Source: Lactarius indigo (lineage: Eukaryota; Basidiomycota; Agaricomycetes; Russulales; Russulaceae). From it: DNA of 64,000 bases. This document shows positions 57,721 to 64,000 of the stretch, piece by piece; position 1 is the stretch's first letter; each line of letters starts with the position of its first letter. The notes below the pieces were generated by a model. It searched no databases. It was not told the origin of the DNA and saw only the letters and a list, made by a program, of their open reading frames with translations. The DNA is taken from assembly GCA_025766275.1 (NCBI GenBank), contig JAFKAC010000004.1, positions 930,001-994,000 on the forward strand, in the 5' to 3' direction. A program made the position numbers and the translations under genes.

Positions 57721-58919
57721 CATAGAGCTAGATACCGTAGGTACCATGATACAATGACCAAGGATCGTCTATGTGTACGATTGTAGTAGTCGTTCAGACG
57801 AAGGAAAACGATGAGCCCTCCTGCTATTATCTAGGGCGATTCGAGGTAAAAGACCCTCATCAATGGGCCGTCAACATGCCAGTCGCATTCTGCTATATTC
57901 TAACACAGCAGATCGAGTGACTCGATGAAAAACTGTATTGTCGAAGTTGTTCTTCGGCGCCACTCTACTGTGCAACCCAGATGATAGCGTACGCAACACA
58001 CGTGTGGACCAAATGGCAATTGATAACAAAGAACCGCATTCTTCCGCTTGTTCTTCCGCGTGAAAGCCTCATGCAGAAACGCCTTTTCGGACATAAAGCT
58101 CAGCTATTTCGTAAAATATTATCCAAAACCGGGAATAGGGAAACGAAATCTTCGTATTTACTGAAGGTTTTTCCGATGGAAAGGTTTGCTCGTGTTCGGG
58201 CCCAGGCCTCGAGGTTGAGGCTGTTGGTGCACACGTTGAGACTGTGAGGCTGGGGTCTGAGTCAGCGGACCGGACGACCGGACGATGGTAGATATTTTCT
58301 CGGATGTTTTCTTACACAAGTTCTTGCAGTAGTCACGATCACGGTGAAATATTTATTAGGGCAATATTCTTGGAAATATTGGTATGACTACGGCAGTTGC
58401 TGAATTACGGTGCAACACACACTGGCATCTACTAGTACAATGGCAGATAGGCGACTTGTTACCTTACTGTATAGCAATGCGGTGGACCGGGCCACGCCCC
58501 TGTCACCCCGACGCCACGCGTATGCGGCGAGTAGTAAGAGCCCCTCACAGCCCTTGACACGTTCTCCACTACTATGCCCTAAATCGTGTTCATCCGATCG
58601 GGCGGTGAAATCATAGCTTTATCGTGTTCCTGGCCTTGTTCCTGACCCTACATAACTTGGAGGACATGCCAGCAACATCTACCCCGTTCGTTGTCCCCCT
58701 ATGCACTCTGAGTCTCCAAAGTAGGTCGTCTAGCGTCTGCGATGCTCCTCCACTGGAGATGACAGTCAATGTCTCAGACCTCTCAATAGGCGTACTCGTC
58801 CCCGATACGTATTACCCACCCATCCATTTATCACACCCAGGGAATGCTTTAGAAGAGGTACAACTCTAGACCCTCGTCAATACCTACGCCTCTCGCTAAC
58901 CATTGCCTCTTCTCGACAA
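57721..58919. other. Region upstream of the F-box gene
   Basis: No complete gene. One or more 5' exons of the F-box gene may lie in 58.4-58.9 kb, because the long frame begins without a convincing ATG and follows an acceptor-like CTCGACAAG. Confidence 0.4.
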
Positions 58920-61739
58920 GTGACGATCGGGGAGCTTTCCGACGAAGTGCTTCTGAAAATATTTCGTTATTATCTGGATGGTTTTCCACAAGTTTGGCTT
59001 AGGCTAGTGCATATATGTCGCAAGTGGCGACGTATCGTATTTGCATCTGAACGCACTCTACACCTTCAACTGTTCTGTATGCATGGAGCGCCTGCACTAA
59101 AGACTCTAGATTGCTGGCCCACCTTACCTATCGCCGTGCAGTACGCCCCCAATCCGCCCGCTCCCAAGGACGAGGACAACATCTTGGTTGCACTAAAGCA
59201 CTCTGATCGCGTTAGTTCTATCAGCCTCACCGTCACAAGCTCTCTCCTGGAGAAGTTATCCGCCATCGAGGGGCCGCTTTCGGGACTAGAAGACCTCGTT
59301 CTGCTGTCTCGGGATAGCGTACAACCGACCCTTCCCAGGGCTTTTCAGTGGGGCCCACGCCTCCGTACTCTGCACTTGACTAGGATCGCCGTTCCCTCAC
59401 TCCTACAGCTCCTTTCTCTTTCCACAGGTCTCGTAGATCTTCAGCTCCATAAAATTCCTGATATTGAGCATTTTTCCCCACATGCGTTCGCCAATGCCTT
59501 ATACAAGATGACCCAACTCGAAACACTTTCACTCCACTTCCCTTCCCTCCCTTTCCGCCAAAACATGCCTCCACAGCCAGGTGAACGCTTTGTTCTCCCT
59601 TCGCTCACGTGCTTCAAGTATCGAGGAACCAGCGAGTATTTGGACAGCTTAGTGGCTATAATCGACGCACCTCGTCTCGGGGACATTGCAATCACATTCT
59701 TTAGCCGACCCAAGATTCATGCTTCCGAACTCGGCCGCTTTATCAACCGGATAGAGACGCAGGGGCCACATCGTCGAGCAAATATTCTATTCTCTGAGCA
59801 CGCCATCTCTATCTCCCTCACCCAACCAGAGGCCCCTACGCGCATTGAGCTGCAAGTATCCTGTAAGCTATTAACTCGGCAATTGTCATGCATGGCTCAG
59901 ATCTGCAATGGGTTATCTACTTTCCTTCTTGGCGTGGAAGATCTAGGCATCTGTACGACGCGACAAACAAGTGGGCAGGACGACAGCGACCGTGAAGAAT
60001 GGCCGAAGTTAATCCGACCATTCAGAGGTGCAAAATGGGTTCACGTAGTTGGCGACCACTCGACAAACATCGCGCTATCTTTGCGACTCTCAATATTGCG
60101 GCGTGAAAATGTGCTACCAGCCCTGCATAAACTCTGTATTCGAGAACCTGAGCCGCGTAACGAGCCTTTGCAGGAGGCAGTGGTGTCACTAGTAATGATG
60201 TCTCTCCGACTCTCGGGCCGCCTCATAGGAGTGGAATATGAACGACCATTGACCAGCAAACTTCATGGGACAGGTACAACTTTCGTCCGCTGCTATTTTT
60301 CGCTACACGCTAACATGGTCGGAACAGAACCTTTTTCTCAGCAGGTCACGATTGAGATCCTCCCTGAAGACGTGCTTCTGAACATATTTCGTCAATTCCT
60401 GTATGCCTCTCCTCAATCTTGGCCGACACTCACACATGTATGCCGAAGATGGCGGCGGACCATATTTACATCGCCTCTGGGTCTAGATCTTCGAGTTTAC
60501 TGCACGTATGGAACTCCCGTCTTGAAGTCCTTAGATTGCTGGCCGGCCCTGCCTATCGTCATACTCTACGGGAAGCATCCAAACCTCGATCCCCCTGCCC
60601 CCGAGGACGAGGACAACATCATGGCAGCGCTGAAGCACGCTGATCGTGTTAGCTCCATTAGCCTCACGATCACGAGTTCTCTCCTGACAAAGTTATTCAC
60701 CATCGAAGAGCCATTTTTGGAATTGGAAGAGCTTGTTCTTCGACCCTTGAATAATGTGCAGCTAACCTTCCCCAGCACTCTCAGGTGGGGCACACGCCTG
60801 CATAGTCTTCACTTGACCAGAATTGCCATTCCCGCACTCCCACACCTCCTTTCTCTGTCCACGGATCTCGTAGATCTTCAGCTCCATGAGATTCCGAATG
60901 TTGGGTATTTTTCCCCAGATGCGTTTGCCGATGCCCTATCCGGGATTGCCCAACTTGAAACACTGTCACTCCATTTCCTTTCCCTTCCATCCCGCCGAAA
61001 CTACCTTGGCTTGCCTCCACCTCCAGAGGAGCGCATTGTTCTCCCTGCTCTCACGTCCTTCAAATATCGAGGAACTAGCAAGTACTTGGACAGTTTGGTG
61101 GCTAAAATCGATACACCTCGTCTCGGGAACATCGGCATTACATTTTTTAGCCAACCCACGATGGACGCTTCGCAACTTGGCCAATTCATCGACCGGATAG
61201 AAGTTCTGGAGTCACATAGTCGAGCAAAAATTATCACCTCCGACCATGCCATTTCTATCTCCTTCGCCAGCTTGAGCGCTTCTACACCTCTACAATTACG
61301 AATTTCATGCAGTCAGTTAGATTGGCAGTTATTCTCCATGGCCCAAGTTTGTGGCCAATTTTCCCCATTCCTGCCCCGTGTAACAGAGCTAAGCATCAAT
61401 ACAACCAGATCGTCGAGCGTGCAGGATGATGTAGATGATGAACAATGGCTGGGACTTATCCACTTATTCGGTGGTGCAAGAGACTTTTATGTGGCCAACG
61501 CTCGTGTGCCAGGGACGGATATATTGAAGGCTTTGCAAAGACTTCCCTTGACGTGTGCAAACTGTGGAACGTCGAGAACGCCCTTGTGGCGTCGCGACGA
61601 CGCCGGGAATGACATTTGCAACACTTGTGGTGCGTTGTTCGATTCTTTTCAAACTTCCCCTCCTCGCTTGCACAGTACCATGCAAGTATCATGTCGTTCT
61701 GTGCGACCATCGCCACAGTGCCGCGCTAGCATCGGGTAG
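58920..61739 (+). CDS. Tandem F-box protein (two F-box/LRR-like halves in one frame) running into a GATA finger
   Basis: One 939-codon frame holds two homologous halves. Half 1 has an F-box at about residues 3-45 (GELSDEVLLKIFRYYLDG, HICRKWRRIVF). Half 2 has a second F-box (EILPEDVLLNIFRQFLYAS, HVCRRWRRTIF) from about residue 478. Each is followed by the same leucine-rich succession (TLDCWPTLPI / SLDCWPALPI, DRVSSISLTVTSSLL / DRVSSISLTITSSLL, LHLTRIA, CFKYRGTSEYLDSLVA / SFKYRGTSKYLDSLVA). Near the 3' end the frame enters a GATA-type zinc finger. F-box proteins usually recruit substrates to SCF ubiquitin ligases. The second F-box follows TTCTCAGCAG, an acceptor-like sequence, so the halves may be separate genes or be spliced. 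The true 5' start is unresolved. Confidence 0.75.
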   Translation: MTIGELSDEVLLKIFRYYLDGFPQVWLRLVHICRKWRRIVFASERTLHLQLFCMHGAPALKTLDCWPTLPIAVQYAPNPPAPKDEDNILVALKHSDRVSSISLTVTSSLLEKLSAIEGPLSGLEDLVLLSRDSVQPTLPRAFQWGPRLRTLHLTRIAVPSLLQLLSLSTGLVDLQLHKIPDIEHFSPHAFANALYKMTQLETLSLHFPSLPFRQNMPPQPGERFVLPSLTCFKYRGTSEYLDSLVAIIDAPRLGDIAITFFSRPKIHASELGRFINRIETQGPHRRANILFSEHAISISLTQPEAPTRIELQVSCKLLTRQLSCMAQICNGLSTFLLGVEDLGICTTRQTSGQDDSDREEWPKLIRPFRGAKWVHVVGDHSTNIALSLRLSILRRENVLPALHKLCIREPEPRNEPLQEAVVSLVMMSLRLSGRLIGVEYERPLTSKLHGTGTTFVRCYFSLHANMVGTEPFSQQVTIEILPEDVLLNIFRQFLYASPQSWPTLTHVCRRWRRTIFTSPLGLDLRVYCTYGTPVLKSLDCWPALPIVILYGKHPNLDPPAPEDEDNIMAALKHADRVSSISLTITSSLLTKLFTIEEPFLELEELVLRPLNNVQLTFPSTLRWGTRLHSLHLTRIAIPALPHLLSLSTDLVDLQLHEIPNVGYFSPDAFADALSGIAQLETLSLHFLSLPSRRNYLGLPPPPEERIVLPALTSFKYRGTSKYLDSLVAKIDTPRLGNIGITFFSQPTMDASQLGQFIDRIEVLESHSRAKIITSDHAISISFASLSASTPLQLRISCSQLDWQLFSMAQVCGQFSPFLPRVTELSINTTRSSSVQDDVDDEQWLGLIHLFGGARDFYVANARVPGTDILKALQRLPLTCANCGTSRTPLWRRDDAGNDICNTCGALFDSFQTSPPRLHSTMQVSCRSVRPSPQCRASIG

Positions 61740-62394
61740 ACGTAACACACGCCATCTCTCTTGTGCCCTGGTAATGCACCCGCCCGTACATTCCCAGCGC
61801 ATGTAAAGTCAGGGGCTGGTGGTGTAGCCTGCGGAGATTTGGTTTATCTTATCAAGTTCCGACAAATATCTCAGGCTGGTCGTGCCAAACACATCAGTCA
61901 CCTTTCCTGCTTTGTGCTTTATTGTTCTCACGACTGCCGTTGTCGGCCGAAGTTGTCGACACGGTTGCCTTGTCCCCCCCTTCGCCTGTTCTCCCTAAGA
62001 ACAATTGGCCTGACGTTTTCTTACATATATAGGTCTGTACTTCAAGCTGCACGGGACACACAGACCAAACAGTATGAAAAGAGCGGAAGCTCTCGTCTCT
62101 ATCGGCCGCAGCATGCCCAAGGCCACCGGCAGCAACGAGGGTGGACGCAGCGAGGCTCAGCAAAGTCAGGAGATGATCGATGCACCTCGTCTCAGTTCGA
62201 ATGGTGGATTTATTCACCCTTCGCATACATTTGTTCCCAGTGTGTACGGTCTACCGCCGCTTGGCTCCGCGCTCAGTCCAGGCACGGGGTTGAGTGGCAC
62301 GCTTGCAGGGCACGCTGCGGACAAATATTCTTTCCACGTTCCTACAAGCTACATCAGAAGTGGCGCTCCCAACCATACTCACTCTCCTTTGTAG
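61548..62394 (+). CDS. GATA-type zinc-finger transcription factor segment, two exons
   Basis: Exon one ends at 61629 within TCANCGTSRTPLWRR...DICNTCG, with Cys spacing C-x2-C-x17-C-x2-C. A GT donor at 61630 and an acceptor ending 62032 (CATATATAG) join it to GLYFKLHGTHRPNSMKRAEA, completing the canonical GATA finger. The frame then continues to TAG at 62392-62394 (about 119 residues after the join). The intron would be about 403 nt, much longer than neighbouring introns. Upstream, the finger is in the same frame as the F-box sequence and has no separate start, so it is either the C-terminus of a fused gene or the 3' part of a GATA gene that lost its own 5' end. No activation domain is recognised. 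Confidence 0.72.
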
Positions 62395-63533
62395 GTGGTT
62401 GGTCGCAGGATATGGTCCTGCGTGTTGGGTGCGCTCGCGCGCGTAACGCCTCGCCGTCGGGACGAGACCGCACACCCCAAGTTCCTGAGGCTGTGTGGAT
62501 GCATACGAGCGGGTAGAGGTACCCCTACACAGAAATGTAAGGAATTAAAGTAAAAGGTTGGGACAATGAAATCCAGAGCCATCTAGTGCTATATATAGGC
62601 TTCATACTAGGCTGTTATACCCGTGGCGATATGAAACACATCCTTCATGAAAAAACCCCAAAGCCCCTTTCCGGACACGTAGCCGTTTCATGTGGAAAAG
62701 GTGGTCTAAAATCCCGTTCCCGGAGGAATAAGGAAGAGCGTTTTCCCACCTGGGTGTTTTCTTGATCCTTTTTCATTACTGGAGTACAGGTCCGAGACAC
62801 AGACCAGACGTAGTGAAGAACCAGCTACACTTATGAAACACGATTGTCCTAGAGGTGGCCCCGAAGCGTCAATAGAAAGAGACGAGAGGGAGAATTTCGT
62901 AGCAAAGGGGGAACCGCGTGGGTACCCCTGCGAACATACTACATAAGCCGAAGCGAGCATATATCTGCGTGTCAGGCACTCAAGGATATTAGTTCGAACG
63001 CGAAGAACGACTCAAAGGGAAAACAAACCCTCGTTTCACAGAACCCTAGTCAGGTTCGGTGGCACATCCAGGGGCAGACTGGTTTCAGGGTGCGCGTGAA
63101 CTGGATGAATTCTCATAACCTGGTGAGAATGGGCATACGAAATGCGGGGTTTTGTGAGAGGTTTTCCGATGCGAATCAGGTCGATGGACCGGAACTTTGG
63201 GCAGATATTCAATTAGGGCGATCGTTGATACTAGTAAGGCAAATGTTGGATCATGGTGGGCACACCCCAAAGACGCGCGAAGCAGCTTGTCGCCGTCGGG
63301 ATCACAGTGGCCCGACGGAGCAGTTCCTCACGTGGGAAAAGCCACGGCCCGGGTGCACAGCGATCGACACTGAGTCTGATCCGGGTCGGTCCAACCAATA
63401 GCGCCGGCCCTCACCGCAGCAGAAGAAGCTATGGAACTGCATATAGAAGAGAGAGGAGTAGATGTAAGAGAATACTAGGTGTGATATACTGATCCATCGG
63501 TAACGTCAAGCATCAAGAAACCTCCACTGCATT
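62395..63533. other. Intergenic region with P450-3 upstream sequence
   Basis: No coding feature is supported. The last 250 bp match the promoter region of P450-2. Confidence 0.45.
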
Positions 63534-64000
63534 ACGCAAGACACTCTATTCCAGTCGCTCGTCGTAGCAGCCCGCGCGATCTTCGTCCCAGCATTCGTCC
63601 TCTTCACCCTATCGGCAATATATATACTCTACATTATTATCCTCGGCCGTATCCGCGCCTATCGTTCTCCGCTCCAGAACGTTCCCGGGCCAAAAGAAGC
63701 ACAACGGCTCAGTGGCGACTTTGCGACATGCAAGAACCAGATTCGTCACGTTTGCAAGAGGAGTGGGTGAGGACTTATGGGCATGTGGTGAAGTACCATT
63801 CTCGTTTCGGGGTGCGCGCGCGTTTCCCTATTCCCCCCTTTTCATTTGAATCACGTTCAACGTATGAGGCTTGTAGACGGTTAGGCCCCTGACTGTCGAC
63901 CCAGTCGCCAATGCGTATATTCTTCAGAACAGCGAAATATTCCAAAAGTCAGACTTTTTGAAATTCAGTTTGGGTACCTTCACGGGAAGGGGTACACAAT
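63534..64000 (+). pseudogene. Cytochrome P450 P450-3, 5' part, decaying
   Basis: Homologous to exon 1 of P450-1 and P450-2 ([39 protein letters not shown]). The position of the start ATG reads ACG (63534-63536). A single-base deletion near 63725 shifts the frame just before QEPDSSRLQEEWV. An intron with a GT donor at 63820 leads into exon 2 (LTVDPVANAYILQNSEIF), which continues past the window edge. Start loss and frameshift both argue for a pseudogene. Confidence 0.8.

Noticed and set aside
1..64000. tRNA, rRNA or CRISPR features
   Set aside because: No cloverleaf A/B-box pair, rRNA-like block or regularly spaced repeat array was recognised on reading.

Overview
The window is from a filamentous basidiomycete, most likely an Agaricomycete. 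The signs are spliceosomal introns of about 45-60 nt with GT-AG borders, F-box genes, a DUF6534-type membrane protein, expanded MFS transporter and P450 families, and a transposon set typical of that class (Plavaka DNA transposon, copia and chromodomain gypsy LTR elements, a LINE carrying its own RNase H).

The left half (1 to about 30.4 kb) is a Russian-doll nest of mobile elements. The oldest layer is copia element B on the minus strand. Its Gag-integrase-RT half lies at 23638-27116 and its RT-RNase H half at 3387-4144. The halves meet exactly inside the catalytic V-D-D motif of the reverse transcriptase. Between them sits a 19,491-bp DNA transposon (4145-23635) with inverted ends, dense CTAG clusters at both termini and a CG duplication at the target. 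It carries a nine-exon accessory gene, an eight-exon Plavaka transposase gene and a roughly 14-exon DUF6534 membrane-protein gene that looks like captured cargo. A complete 8,327-bp gypsy chromovirus (9469-17795, 568-bp LTRs, CTTCT target duplication) has landed in the last exon of the transposase. That gypsy is itself split by a solo LTR (15382-15894) inside an unusual third ORF encoding CCHC zinc knuckles. A solo LTR of the same family (2251-2720) splits copia element A, which is inserted in the far end of copia B. A 5'-truncated LINE (27565-30358) with a 13-bp target duplication closes the block. Premature stops in these elements are mostly TGA where an Arg CGA codon is expected.

The right half (about 30.4 kb to the end) is a gene-family nursery. 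It holds four apparently complete MFS transporter genes (34.5, 39.2, 44.1 and 46.5 kb), one broken copy (51.8 kb), at least four relics, two apparently complete cytochrome P450 genes (48.8-51.3 and 54.4-56.9 kb) and a decaying third P450 at the right edge. The MFS+P450 pair at 46.3-51.5 kb is tandemly repeated at 51.6-57.1 kb. An older duplication links 30.6-33.3 kb with 37.5-41 kb. A tandem F-box/F-box reading frame (58.9-61.7 kb) runs straight into a GATA zinc-finger exon, whose second exon lies at 62.0-62.4 kb.

Together the P450 and MFS genes look like an oxidation-plus-export family evolving by duplication and loss. This functional link is inference only. All exon borders were read by eye.
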